From Methanobacterium paludis (GTDB lineage Archaea > Methanobacteriota > Methanobacteria > Methanobacteriales > Methanobacteriaceae), in the NCBI RefSeq assembly GCF_000214725.1, contig NC_015574.1:1748001-1812000 (forward strand): 64,000 nt of DNA. The letters are read 5' to 3'. The first letter of the stretch is position 1; every line of letters starts with the position of its first letter. Under the pieces are notes generated by a model. The model was given only the letters and a program-made list of their open reading frames with translations. It ran no database searches and had not been told where the DNA came from. Below, piece by piece: positions 15,758 through 23,599 of this stretch. The translations under genes were made by a program, and so were the position numbers.

Positions 15758-17359
15758 TCACCTACTATATGCTGCACCCATTAATCTTGGATCGAATGGA
15801 ATGGCTTTTTCTCCCTCATCAGGTATGTCAAATTCACCAAAAGCTCCTGATGAAGCATCAATGAAATCCTTATGCCGTCCACCAGGGAAAGCAGTACACA
15901 CCTTTTTATAACGATTTATTGCATCTTCCTCTGTTTCATATACTAGTTTTCCCTTTATTTTCAATCCCATCATGTTAGGACCGGGAGCTTTATTGTAAAT
16001 ATATACCTTATTCACTTTAGCCCAATTACTAAAAGGAACAGCCCTTTGTTCTTTGTTCATATTTCTAGGTTCAATTATACCTTCAAACAAATACCCTGGC
16101 ATCTGCAAACTATACTTTTTGGCTTGTCCTTTACCTGCACCACCCGGATCTTGAGGTACACAGTACTTTTTAAGGTTGCCATTTTGCAACTTTTTACCTC
16201 CAAGTCTTGCACTCTGAAGGATATTGGTCATCACAACATCATCCTCTTCCCACATTTCATCCATGTAGGTTATGAAGATACGTCTATCCTGCGTTAATGC
16301 TAATCTGATTACAGCAGTTGCGGCTCCACGTAAGCTTATTGGTGTGTTTTCAGGGTATGAAGTTGCTGCAAGGTCTGCCCATTGTACCTCTTGGATGATA
16401 TTATTTGGGAGGTAATCAACGACTTCAAAATAGTTATCCTGGAAATAGTTTCCTTCACGAGGTTTCGGGTCCTGCTGGTGAATGCAGTTGAACTCATATT
16501 CCCCAATATCCTTTTTTATTTGGAGTAAATCATTGCGGTCTCTTTCTTCAGGGTGTAAAGGTTCTCCAGGTTCACGGCCCAATATGTCATTTTCCTCTGC
16601 CAGTTCAGGCAAACGAAGATAAACCCATGTAGCCCCTAACTTTTCACCCTTCCTTAACTTGATTAAAGCTTCCTCTGCACTTATCCATTTACGATTTTTT
16701 GTCAAAGTTCCGATCAGATCATTTTGGTCTAATCTCTGGTGGGTAACAATTGTAACCGCTTTTTGTCCAGTTACAGGGTCTCTTTCTCTACGTGAAGAGA
16801 TGGCTGTATTAAACAGTTGTAAAAGCTTTTCTTGATGTCTTTCACTTTGGGCCTCTTCTATGTTTTTGGTAGGATCATCAACTATAATCCAATGTCCACC
16901 ATGTCCTAAAACTCCACCATTTGTAGAGTTACAATAAAACTCTCCAGGATTTTGAATTTCATCTGTTTTCCTTATTTTAAAGAAGCCTTTTCCTTTCGTA
17001 TCTTTACTTAAGGTTGGCTTTAATGGAAATAAATAGCCGTAGGTATCTAGATAATCTTTAACGTTTGCTCCAAAACCTCTAACAAGTTCAGCATCATAAG
17101 ATACAAGAATAATCTTTGCATAAGGTCTATTTCCAAGGATATATGCAGGGAATATATTTGAAATCTGCCATGATTTTCCAAGCCTTGGGGATAAAGAAAC
17201 TGCTAAATTTTCTATCTGACCATTCATACAGTAATGTAGCAATTCAATTATGAGGTTTAAATAAGGTCTAGGCTCCCAGGTTTCATTTGTTACTATGCGG
17301 CTGAAATCCCACAAATCAATAGGTTCACTCTTTGCCTTTGCTACTTGCATAATACTCAT
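15758..17359 (-). CDS. terL: Terminase large subunit
   Basis: A 533-residue packaging motor. ATPase domain: P-loop SLSPRLGKS (about 55-63), a variant of the P-P-R-H/R-G-K-S type, and Walker B WIIVDDPT (about 157-164) within an I-V-D-D-P context typical of terminases. Nuclease domain: RNase H-like acidic motifs near WADLAATS (Asp ~328) and DFIDASSGAF (C-terminal). It overlaps the small subunit gene by 35 bp. The protein translocates viral DNA into the procapsid and cuts it. Confidence 0.92.
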   Translation of the reverse strand: MSIMQVAKAKSEPIDLWDFSRIVTNETWEPRPYLNLIIELLHYCMNGQIENLAVSLSPRLGKSWQISNIFPAYILGNRPYAKIILVSYDAELVRGFGANVKDYLDTYGYLFPLKPTLSKDTKGKGFFKIRKTDEIQNPGEFYCNSTNGGVLGHGGHWIIVDDPTKNIEEAQSERHQEKLLQLFNTAISSRRERDPVTGQKAVTIVTHQRLDQNDLIGTLTKNRKWISAEEALIKLRKGEKLGATWVYLRLPELAEENDILGREPGEPLHPEERDRNDLLQIKKDIGEYEFNCIHQQDPKPREGNYFQDNYFEVVDYLPNNIIQEVQWADLAATSYPENTPISLRGAATAVIRLALTQDRRIFITYMDEMWEEDDVVMTNILQSARLGGKKLQNGNLKKYCVPQDPGGAGKGQAKKYSLQMPGYLFEGIIEPRNMNKEQRAVPFSNWAKVNKVYIYNKAPGPNMMGLKIKGKLVYETEEDAINRYKKVCTAFPGGRHKDFIDASSGAFGEFDIPDEGEKAIPFDPRLMGAAYSR

Positions 17360-17906
17360 CCATTGCCTTTCGCTTAGCTTGGATATATTTAGGATCCTTC
17401 ATAAGCGAATTAGCAGTATCAATAGAACCACTGTGTCTTTGCTTGATTGTACCGCTCTGTTCAACCTTTTCAGTTGCAACTCCACGAGCTAATCTTTCTG
17501 CATCAACACCAATCTTCCAGGTTCTAGCAGCTGCATTCTTACGGCTTTCTAAACTAGCCATTGACCGTTCATCTTCTGTTGCATCTTGAAGGTCATCTAA
17601 TGCTTCTTTCTGTATTAAAACTGCATCCTCTGCCTGTCTTTCATTCATGTTTTCAATAGCGTTGATGTTCTTTTCACGCTGCCTTTCATCCACATAATCG
17701 TCATAGGCCTCTGAACGTTCCACCCAATTATTGTTTGATGAATACTTTTCAAGTTGAGTTGAAGAGATGGATTCTCCCTTACTTTCACCAAACTTTAGCC
17801 TTACTTTCTCAATAGATCTTGTAGGCCCTAGGTCACGATAAATACAAAAAAGATGGAAAGCCTTACTTCTTTCCCCTTTTTGTCGGGTCCATATTTGATC
17901 GGTCAT
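17325..17906 (-). CDS. terS: Terminase small subunit
   Basis: About 193 residues from the ATG at 17906 (a GTG at 17915 is weaker). The N-terminal part has the typical W-x-R..E-x-S-x-A-F-x-x-Y-x-D-x-G-P-x-R-S..., ending NNWVERSEAYDDY, the helix-turn-helix pattern of small terminases. A central helical region follows (..ERQAEDAVLIQKEALDD..). It binds packaging sites in viral DNA and hands them to TerL. A cluster of repeats lies immediately upstream (17938-18021). Confidence 0.85.
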   Translation of the reverse strand: MTDQIWTRQKGERSKAFHLFCIYRDLGPTRSIEKVRLKFGESKGESISSTQLEKYSSNNNWVERSEAYDDYVDERQREKNINAIENMNERQAEDAVLIQKEALDDLQDATEDERSMASLESRKNAAARTWKIGVDAERLARGVATEKVEQSGTIKQRHSGSIDTANSLMKDPKYIQAKRKAMDEYYASSKGKE

Positions 17907-17937
17907 TTGAATCACTGTAAAAATAGTTTTATGGAAC

Positions 17938-18021
17938 TTTTGTAAAGATCTTTGAAGATCTGAAAAGTTTTCGTAAAGTTCTTGATATTTTTGTAAAGTT
18001 TCCTGTAAGTTTCAGGAAGTT
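17938..18021. repeat. GTAAAG repeat cluster and AT-rich palindrome next to terS (candidate packaging site)
   Basis: GTAAAG occurs at 17942, 17973 and 17993, with a related GTAAGT at 18005, three of them in a TTTT(T/C)GTAAAG context. A perfect palindrome AGATCTT-TG-AAGATCT spans 17946-17961 and CCTG...CAGG spans 18002-18016. Small terminases often bind sites in or beside their own gene, so this is a plausible pac/cos recognition region. It is also a possible promoter/operator area. Confidence 0.45.
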
Positions 18022-18032
18022 TTCTATTAAAA

Positions 18033-18275
18033 TTAGATAGTTATCAAAATTAAACCAGGTTTTTCTTCAACCTTGATACAATTAAAATGATTCTTCAATG
18101 TTGCTGCAAGTCCTTTATAATCTTGATATACTTCGACACCCTCACAAGGTAAAGGTTCTTTGATTATTAATTCATGAGCTCCTTTGGCTCTTTGAACTTC
18201 ACAGTGTGGATGCTCTTCATGGATGTACTCTTCAATAATGTTGAATTTTTGAAGTATTTCCTTGTCAGTACACAT
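18033..18275 (-). CDS. Hypothetical protein before terminase
   Basis: About 80 residues. GGTGA lies five bases before the ATG at 18275; alternatives are 18278 and 18287. Small alpha/beta protein (EEYIHEEHPHCEVQRAKGAHELIIKEPLP..), no family recognised. It abuts the holin-like gene. Confidence 0.55.
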   Translation of the reverse strand: MCTDKEILQKFNIIEEYIHEEHPHCEVQRAKGAHELIIKEPLPCEGVEVYQDYKGLAATLKNHFNCIKVEEKPGLILITI

Positions 18276-18280
18276 CATAA

Positions 18281-18580
18281 TCACCATAAATACTGTGCTA
18301 ATTTAGTTACAACTACACCCAAAATGATAAATCCCACAGCTTTAATAATCTCTGACCTTTGTTTACTCAATGCTAACTCCGTCCTAAGAGTGCTTAAACC
18401 ATCCTTTATCTCTAAAAACATTTCTTCAATCTTTTCAGATTTATCTTCAACACCCTTTAATCGTTTTTCAAATGCAGTCCATCTATCCTCATGGAGACAT
18501 TCGTCATGACCACAATCTTGATTTTGGTTTATTTTGGGGTAATGCACTCCAGGTTCATCTTTGGTTCGTTGTTTTGGCAT
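18281..18580 (-). CDS. XhlA-like membrane protein with coiled coil (lysis-region candidate)
   Basis: A 99-residue protein: hydrophilic N-terminus with CGHDEC, a helical coiled-coil-like centre (residues ~35-75, KRLKGVEDKSEKIEEM...) and one C-terminal transmembrane segment (IIKAVGFIILGVVVTKLAQYLW). This layout is that of XhlA-type haemolysin/holin-associated proteins. Next to a two-helix membrane gene it may belong to the lysis module, though no endopeptidase for pseudomurein is in the window. Confidence 0.5.
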   Translation of the reverse strand: MPKQRTKDEPGVHYPKINQNQDCGHDECLHEDRWTAFEKRLKGVEDKSEKIEEMFLEIKDGLSTLRTELALSKQRSEIIKAVGFIILGVVVTKLAQYLW

Positions 18581-18622
18581 ATTCTGGCCTTCCTTCCTAC
18601 CCTTCCTAATAAAAAAATAGGA

Positions 18623-18991
18623 TTATTCTTTCCTTTTCTCTGCTATTTTCCTAAACACTCCCGCTACCTTATATTCACCCATTGGTTCATCTAACATTTT
18701 AATCAATTTGTTAACTGCTTTCTCCTTATCTAACCTTTCTGATGTTAACTGTGCCTGGAGTAAATTGTTTTCATCATTGATTTTAATACTTGATATCCAC
18801 TGTGCCAGTATAGCAAAGATAAATACAAGCCATACTACGATAGATCCTACTAGTTGATATTCAGGTGGCATATTATGGACGATTGAATCAATCACATAGC
18901 CATAACTACCTACTGCGTTCATTAAAACAATTACAAATGCTGATATCAATGCTATGATACCAGAAATCTTTTGTGCATTTATTGGTTCCAT
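18623..18991 (-). CDS. Holin-like two-transmembrane protein
   Basis: A 122-residue protein with two strong membrane segments (about 11-30, GIIALISAFVIVLMNAVGSY, and 46-67, LVGSIVVWLVFIFAILAQWI) followed by a charged C-terminal helix. The size, topology and pairing with the XhlA-like gene fit a holin. GGAGG lies 8 nt before the ATG. It is the first gene of the late operon after a structured leader. Holin function is inferred from topology. Confidence 0.5.
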   Translation of the reverse strand: MEPINAQKISGIIALISAFVIVLMNAVGSYGYVIDSIVHNMPPEYQLVGSIVVWLVFIFAILAQWISSIKINDENNLLQAQLTSERLDKEKAVNKLIKMLDEPMGEYKVAGVFRKIAEKRKE

Positions 18992-19016
18992 AATTTATTC
19001 CTCCGATTTTTTGATT

Positions 19017-19249
19017 AAACTTTTTTTAAAAGTTTATCAGTAATACTCTAAAATTAGAAATACACGTGTAAACATTTTAAATTAAGCCCTCTAAGGGCTT
19101 AGATTAAAGAATAGTAATACTTTTTTTAAAATTATATGAAAATTAGACCTAGGATCGGCTATAAATCCTAGGTTTGGTGGTACATAGATATACAAAAATT
19201 CAGTAGGGAGGTAATCCTCTGAAAATTAGAAGGGAACTTTATGTTCCCT
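19017..19249. promoter_or_regulatory. Hairpin-rich intergenic region ahead of the late operon
   Basis: Four perfect inverted repeats lie in 233 bp: AAACTTTT/AAAAGTTT (19017-19035), TAAGCCCT/AGGGCTTA (19083-19101), ACCTAGGAT/ATCCTAGGT (19147-19173) and AGGGAAC/GTTCCCT (19231-19249). No ORF is convincing. TATA-like A/T tracts lie between them. The region separates the early/middle genes from the holin and late genes, so a late promoter with a structured leader, a terminator, or a small RNA are all possible. Confidence 0.5.
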
Positions 19250-19280
19250 TACTAAATGTTGCCCATTGCAATTAATGTGG

Positions 19281-19661
19281 TCATCTTATACGAATCATAG
19301 ACAATTTTCTAGATAACCTTTGATGATAATCATCATAATCTGGATTTCCTTCATTATCTAGTTTAACTTTAGGAATTGACATAGTTCCTGGAGTCCATGT
19401 TCTCTGAGTTCTTAGTTTTTGGGCATACTCTACTCTTTTCCTTTCAGCCTCATCAAACTTATCTCTTTTTTCCTGTATTCTCTTATTAAATGCCCTCATT
19501 TGTAATCTTCTTGCATTTTTAGAACAAACATTAGAACAATACAATCTTTTCCCCTTATTGAGTTGTACAAATAGCTCATGACATATAGGGCAAACCTTCA
19601 ATACACAACGCCGTGGAGTATATTTAACTCCTTCATGAACTCCCCAACGTGGAACTACCAC
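19281..19661 (-). CDS. Zinc-finger protein
   Basis: A 126-residue protein with a GTG start overlapping the end of the preceding gene by 7 bp. A C-x2-C...C-x3-C treble-clef-like finger (VCPICHELFVQLNKGKRLYCSNVC, split here for length as CPIC and CSNVC) is followed by a very basic helix (KNARRLQMRAFNKRIQEKRDK). This looks nucleic-acid binding. The finger is similar to the C-terminal finger of the AP2-domain protein at 20388-21119 (CICGNYF...YCSKKC). Confidence 0.65.
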   Translation of the reverse strand: MVVPRWGVHEGVKYTPRRCVLKVCPICHELFVQLNKGKRLYCSNVCSKNARRLQMRAFNKRIQEKRDKFDEAERKRVEYAQKLRTQRTWTPGTMSIPKVKLDNEGNPDYDDYHQRLSRKLSMIRIR

Positions 19662-20260
19662 ATTAACACGTCCTCATCTTTCATTTGTACCTGTTGATGT
19701 ACTAAACCACAGTTGGGACATACTATTTCACCTTTATCTTCATCCATTACATTTACTCTGCAACCACACATCTCACAAGCTGGGGATTCTTTAATTTTAT
19801 AAATTTGAACTCTCTTTTTATTCTTAATTGCAGCTTCTTGATCGTTTATAACTGATGTAATCCTTGGATGGCTCTTATATTTGATGATAACATCCTGACA
19901 TCTGTACCCTTTCATTTCAAATTGTCTGAAAAATGATCCTGTACCTCCCTCCACATCAAGAACTCGTGTTGTATTCCCTTTAGAGTATACTTCATCTCCT
20001 ATCTTCAAGTTTTTCTTAGCAACCAATTCATATACTTTCTTAACTTTTGCAGGCTTCCACTTCTTTTTTATTCGTATATGTGAATAAGGACATGTCCCTA
20101 TATCTGTTGCAGTTGCATGATGATCTTTGCAACGGGGTTTTCCAGATTGAACTCTTGACGGTAAGGTTTCCAATCCTGGACTAATTGTTGTTTTTTTAAT
20201 TTTTGAAGGTTGGGAATTTTGTTGTCTTGATTTGGTGATACTCTCAGACTTGTTATTCAA
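19655..20260 (-). CDS. Virus protein with C-terminal TFIIB-type zinc ribbon
   Basis: A 201-residue protein with a TTG start after a GGGGG site. The first 130 residues are basic with scattered Cys/His and a KIGDEVYSKG strand region of unknown fold. The C-terminus has CEMCGCRV...KGEIVCPNCGLV, which follows the TFB/TFIIB zinc-ribbon rule (C-x2-C-x15-18-C-x2-C with G-E-I-V-C-x-x-C-G-L-V). In TFB this ribbon contacts RNA polymerase. No cyclin repeats are present. It may steer host polymerase to viral genes; that role is inference from the motif and its location before the late genes. Confidence 0.6.
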   Translation of the reverse strand: MNNKSESITKSRQQNSQPSKIKKTTISPGLETLPSRVQSGKPRCKDHHATATDIGTCPYSHIRIKKKWKPAKVKKVYELVAKKNLKIGDEVYSKGNTTRVLDVEGGTGSFFRQFEMKGYRCQDVIIKYKSHPRITSVINDQEAAIKNKKRVQIYKIKESPACEMCGCRVNVMDEDKGEIVCPNCGLVHQQVQMKDEDVLMW

Positions 20261-20387
20261 AATAGGCCCCCTTTAGTTCCATAATAATATATCAAACATA
20301 AAAGGGTATAAACTAAAGCGAGATATTTGGGTAAAAAATAGGGATAATATTCTTTTGAAAAATTTAAATTTAAAAAAAGTTATTTGC

Positions 20388-21119
20388 CTATATCTTTAAA
20401 TTTCTCTTTAAATTATTTCGATCATTTGCTGCTTTTATCTTGCATTTTTTAGAACAATATACTTGTTTTCTTACTCGCGGAACAAAATAATTTCCACATA
20501 TACATTTACGTTCTTTAAATTCCTGCTTTGGATCATCGATCAATGTCACTGTATTTAACCAATCTTGATAACGTTTATACGCTTCTGTCTGCGTATTAAC
20601 CATTATCCCCCTCTTTTTTAATGTAGTATAATATTTATGTGCCGCCTCTTCCTCCGTATTACATAGCCCAAAATACTTTATTTTTCCATCTATCTTCCCT
20701 CTTGATTCCCATTTTGGGTTTTTACCTGTTTGTTCAAGTTTAACTCCAGGATATATACTATCCATTCCTATTTTTTCATATCCTTGTACATGGCAGGTGT
20801 GGGTAACTTCATGGAGATTTTTAAGGCGTAAATCGTGCCTATCCTTGTTGAGGTAATTAATATACGTCTTTTTATATTTCCTGAAAATTGACGGTATGAA
20901 TTTATACTTTTTGGATATTTTATTATAGCCTGCCACGTATTCATAGTCACTCCCAGTACATTGTGGACCTAAATTGTATTTTTCAATGATATCCTTATTC
21001 CCTTGACAATAAATGACTTTGAAAAGTTCCCCTTTTCGTTTTCCTCGTTTTAACGTTCTTGAATATGTGAACGTTTCACATCTTTCACATTGCTTACATA
21101 GTGTTTTTGAAATTTCCAT
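20388..21119 (-). CDS. AP2-domain protein with degenerate HNH-like region and zinc finger
   Basis: A 243-residue protein. Residues ~83-110 (TYINYLNKDRHDLRLKNLHE, then VTH) resemble the N-N-L core of phage HNH endonucleases, but the first catalytic His is not evident. Residues ~122-170 (YPGVKLE..., WESRGKIDGKIKYFGLC..TEEEAAHKYY) form an AP2-like DNA-binding domain. The C-terminus has a CICG...CSKKC finger. HNH-AP2 proteins are often homing endonucleases; here catalysis may be lost and DNA binding kept. Confidence 0.65.
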   Translation of the reverse strand: MEISKTLCKQCERCETFTYSRTLKRGKRKGELFKVIYCQGNKDIIEKYNLGPQCTGSDYEYVAGYNKISKKYKFIPSIFRKYKKTYINYLNKDRHDLRLKNLHEVTHTCHVQGYEKIGMDSIYPGVKLEQTGKNPKWESRGKIDGKIKYFGLCNTEEEAAHKYYTTLKKRGIMVNTQTEAYKRYQDWLNTVTLIDDPKQEFKERKCICGNYFVPRVRKQVYCSKKCKIKAANDRNNLKRNLKI

Positions 21120-21120
21120 T

Positions 21121-21477
21121 TCAATCCCTTGATTCGTAAAAATTAATCAAAAAATTAATTGCATCATCATAGCCTTCATTGATTTTTCCAGGATATTCAA
21201 GATTTTTCAAACACCTTTTAGTTGAACGTTTTATCCTTATTGGAGATGTGGCCTCCTCTGCTTTCCTGTATGTTTTTAACAATCGTTCAATCAAATTGAT
21301 TGAGTTTGAAATTTCATGAGCTTCATCAACAGTTGCATTTTCTAGTTTATTTTTTAGTTGGTCTAAGTCATATTCTAGTTGGTCTAAACTCTGTTTAGAA
21401 GGTTTTTCATTCTTTAATATTTCTTCCAAGACAATGTTGAGATCATCCTGGACTGCAGGTAAGATTATGTTTGACAT
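21121..21477 (-). CDS. Hypothetical helical protein
   Basis: A 118-residue protein, mostly alpha-helical with a coiled-coil-like stretch (LDQLEYDLDQLKNKLENA) and a basic patch (IRIKRSTKRCLKNL). It ends next to the AP2-protein start. AGGAGA precedes the ATG. No family recognised. Confidence 0.6.
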   Translation of the reverse strand: MSNIILPAVQDDLNIVLEEILKNEKPSKQSLDQLEYDLDQLKNKLENATVDEAHEISNSINLIERLLKTYRKAEEATSPIRIKRSTKRCLKNLEYPGKINEGYDDAINFLINFYESRD

Positions 21478-21504
21478 TGTTAGGTTCTCCTAAAAAGTTT
21501 AAAA

Positions 21505-21840
21505 TTAAAATAATTGATTTATTTCCGTTTCAATGTCTTCAAGATGTTCATTGCAAAGTCCCATTAAAACGTCTTGATCCCCTGTGAATGTGTCTTTGTA
21601 ATCTACAACTATTGCGAGCATGGCACTGTCAAGTTTGTTAATGTCTCTATCATTGAATAATGTCCTTGTTGTTCCCTGTTCAATGCCTTCTGTGATTAAT
21701 TCTTCACCTTTCATGATTTCTGCTAAAATGACATACACATTTTCACTTGAAAGATCTAAAGGTTCTTCAAACCAATTTTCTACATCTTCGCCTTCGTATA
21801 CGTCTACAAGTTTTAATTCCACGTTTTTTTCTTCAACCAT
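21505..21840 (-). CDS. Hypothetical acidic protein
   Basis: The ATG at 21840 is preferred because GGGGAG lies 7 nt upstream; longer in-frame starts (21879, 21894) overlap the preceding small gene. About 111 residues, acidic (ELKLVDVYEGEDVENWFEEPLD), no motif recognised. Acidic small early proteins of viruses are often inhibitors or DNA mimics, but nothing here proves that. Confidence 0.55.
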   Translation of the reverse strand: MVEEKNVELKLVDVYEGEDVENWFEEPLDLSSENVYVILAEIMKGEELITEGIEQGTTRTLFNDRDINKLDSAMLAIVVDYKDTFTGDQDVLMGLCNEHLEDIETEINQLF

Positions 21841-21856
21841 ATTTTCACTCCCCAAT

Positions 21857-21973
21857 CTACCTGTAATTTCCTTTTTCATCTCTTCCAAATTCACTGTAAT
21901 CTATAATTATTGTGTAACATTCGTCCCATGAGTCCATTTCTGCTTTTATTTCCTCTTTTGTTGCTTTTTTCAT
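21857..21973 (-). CDS. Small protein (38 aa), first gene after an internal promoter
   Basis: An ATG at 21973 with AGGTGA directly upstream opens 38 codons (MKKATKEEIKAEMDSWDEC...). It starts just downstream of a TATA-like element and two palindromes. The strong ribosome site supports it; function unknown. Confidence 0.5.
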   Translation of the reverse strand: MKKATKEEIKAEMDSWDECYTIIIDYSEFGRDEKGNYR

Positions 21974-21998
21974 TTTTTTCACCTGTTCTTATTTTTTT

Positions 21999-22053
21999 AG
22001 AAGTACTGTTGTACTTCTCTATTATGTAGTACTGTTACTACTTACTTATATAC
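21999..22053 (-). promoter_or_regulatory. Internal promoter with two operator-like palindromes
   Basis: On the minus strand a TATA-like element (complement of TTATATAC, 22046-22053) is followed by GTAGTA/TACTAC (22026-22041) and AGAAGTAC/GTACTTCT (21999-22018), both perfect with 4-base centres and both containing the half-site AACAGTACT. This is a likely regulated promoter for the genes from 21973 leftward. Confidence 0.5.
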
Positions 22054-22088
22054 TTTTGTATTTGAATGATAAAAAAAGAAAAATATGA

Positions 22089-22286
22089 TCAAACTCCACC
22101 AAATAATGTACAACCAACTAAAACTAATTCTCCTTTTTTTAGATGTTCTGTAGGTTTAACAAGTCCTAATTCAAGCTGTAATTTAGCTATTTCTTCAGGA
22201 GTTCCATTCAACATCGTATTCATGAAATCCATGTCTTCATCATGTTTAGTCCAGTCCCAGTTTCCAGTAATACATTCATTTTCCAT
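22089..22286 (-). CDS. Hypothetical small protein
   Basis: About 65 residues from the ATG at 22286, which has AAGGAGGT seven bases upstream; the longer in-frame start is less likely. Acidic N-terminus, Trp-rich (GNWDWTKHDED), ends LVGCTLFGGV. No family recognised. It is the last gene before the internal promoter at ~22.05 kb. Confidence 0.55.
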   Translation of the reverse strand: MENECITGNWDWTKHDEDMDFMNTMLNGTPEEIAKLQLELGLVKPTEHLKKGELVLVGCTLFGGV

Positions 22287-22320
22287 TAGTTGTACCTCCT
22301 TAATTTCGATCAAACCTTTC

Positions 22321-22488
22321 CTAAAGGTTTGTTTTATTGACTTTCAAGATAGGATATTCCTTTTTGACATTATCTAAAATATGTTCAAGATCCTTTTCAG
22401 GACCTTGTAAATTGCATAAAATCTTTGGCATACTGTTCTCATCATTGCTTTTATCCTTGCTTTTGAATTCAGCGTAGATTTCTGCCAT
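22321..22488 (-). CDS. Hypothetical small protein (55 aa)
   Basis: ATG at 22488 (MAEIYAEFKSKD...) with GGTGATTAA upstream, stop at 22321. It shares the MAEI start and spacing with the two paralogous genes that follow upstream at 22500-23164. Charged and helical; no known family. Confidence 0.55.
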   Translation of the reverse strand: MAEIYAEFKSKDKSNDENSMPKILCNLQGPEKDLEHILDNVKKEYPILKVNKTNL

Positions 22489-22499
22489 TTAATCACCTA

Positions 22500-22838
22500 T
22501 TACTTATCAAATAGAAGTGTTACCTTTTCTTTATTTCCACCTAATTCTTTTGCATAGATCTTACCATCAAACAGTTCTCTATGGGCATTATAAATTGGTT
22601 TTACTTCAATGAATCCATAATTTTTTACCAGGTCTTCAACTAAGGTTAATGCCTCTTCAGGATTTCCTTCCTTTTCCATTTGCTGTTCACTGAGTTTTAC
22701 ATTAGCATAACTTGCCATCACTATGTCTTGAAACTCTTTAAATGTGAATTTCTTTTGATGAAAAAGTATTGTTGCATCGTTGTAATCATGTCCATAGGAT
22801 TCTGAAATTTCATAGTAATTTAAGCTTATTTCTGCCAT
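22500..22838 (-). CDS. Paralogous early protein, copy 2
   Basis: A 112-residue protein starting MAEISLNYYEISES and containing KKFTFKEFQD and NYGFIEVKPIYNAHRE, which line up with MAEKSLNYYSISER, KKFTFEEFKI and KYGFIKIESFYRAHID of the neighbouring gene. The two are a diverged tandem duplication. A G7 run acts as ribosome site. The function is unknown; the fold appears alpha/beta. Confidence 0.6.
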   Translation of the reverse strand: MAEISLNYYEISESYGHDYNDATILFHQKKFTFKEFQDIVMASYANVKLSEQQMEKEGNPEEALTLVEDLVKNYGFIEVKPIYNAHRELFDGKIYAKELGGNKEKVTLLFDK

Positions 22839-22852
22839 TTAAGACCCCCCCC

Positions 22853-23164
22853 TTATTTGTAGAACTTAAATTTACTTGAATCCTCATGAGGATCTATATG
22901 TGCCCTGTAAAATGATTCTATTTTAATAAATCCATATTTAGTTGTTAATTTTTCAACTACCTCTTCTCTTTCAAGGAATTCCTTATCTTCCTCTACGATT
23001 GATGGATCTTTCTTTTTTTCTACTTTCAATTCTTCAATGACTTTATTTAATAATATTTTAAACTCTTCAAAAGTGAATTTCTTTTCATGGGCAACTACTG
23101 TTTCTCTATAATCTTCATATTCCCTTTCTGAAATACTATAATAATTTAAACTTTTTTCTGCCAT
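22853..23164 (-). CDS. Paralogous early protein, copy 1
   Basis: A 103-residue protein, tandem paralogue of the gene at 22500-22838 (same start, KKFTF.EF core and YGFI...AH end). AGGTGG lies before the ATG. No known domain. Duplication in a compact viral operon suggests dosage or diversification of a host-interaction protein, but this is inference. Confidence 0.6.
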   Translation of the reverse strand: MAEKSLNYYSISEREYEDYRETVVAHEKKFTFEEFKILLNKVIEELKVEKKKDPSIVEEDKEFLEREEVVEKLTTKYGFIKIESFYRAHIDPHEDSSKFKFYK

Positions 23165-23206
23165 TTAACCACCTACTGTTTTAGTGAAGCTTTTTTAAAA
23201 GCTTCT

Positions 23207-23596
23207 TTAATCTACTTCTATTTCAACCGTATCAAAAATACATTCTGCTACAGGTGCTCTAAACTCTAATTCTAAAGTTACATCTGGAGCTACAACCTGA
23301 TCCCTGGTAACTTCCATGATTGAAACTATCTTATCTTTAAGCATATCTGCAGTATCCTTATAATCCACCATCACCTCAACTGTTGCTATCTTCCGTTCCC
23401 TATCTTTCCGACTTGTAACCCATGCATTATAGTTCCCTGACGTTATAAATGCCCTAATTGTCTTTATTAAATTATCAAATCTATCATAGATTCCATTCTT
23501 TTTCATGGCTTCTCTTGCATCAAAATCTTTACCTGCATCATTAGTTCCAGTTGCATTCATTGTTCCATCTTGAACTTTTGTATTGTCACTTACCAT
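23207..23596 (-). CDS. Hypothetical early protein
   Basis: A 129-residue protein with a Thr/Asn/Asp-rich first 30 residues and an alpha/beta rest with beta strands (RKIATVEVMVDYKDTADM, VTLELEFRAPVAECIF). GGAG precedes the ATG by 8 nt. No family recognised. Confidence 0.55.
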   Translation of the reverse strand: MVSDNTKVQDGTMNATGTNDAGKDFDAREAMKKNGIYDRFDNLIKTIRAFITSGNYNAWVTSRKDRERKIATVEVMVDYKDTADMLKDKIVSIMEVTRDQVVAPDVTLELEFRAPVAECIFDTVEIEVD

Positions 23597-23599
23597 GTT

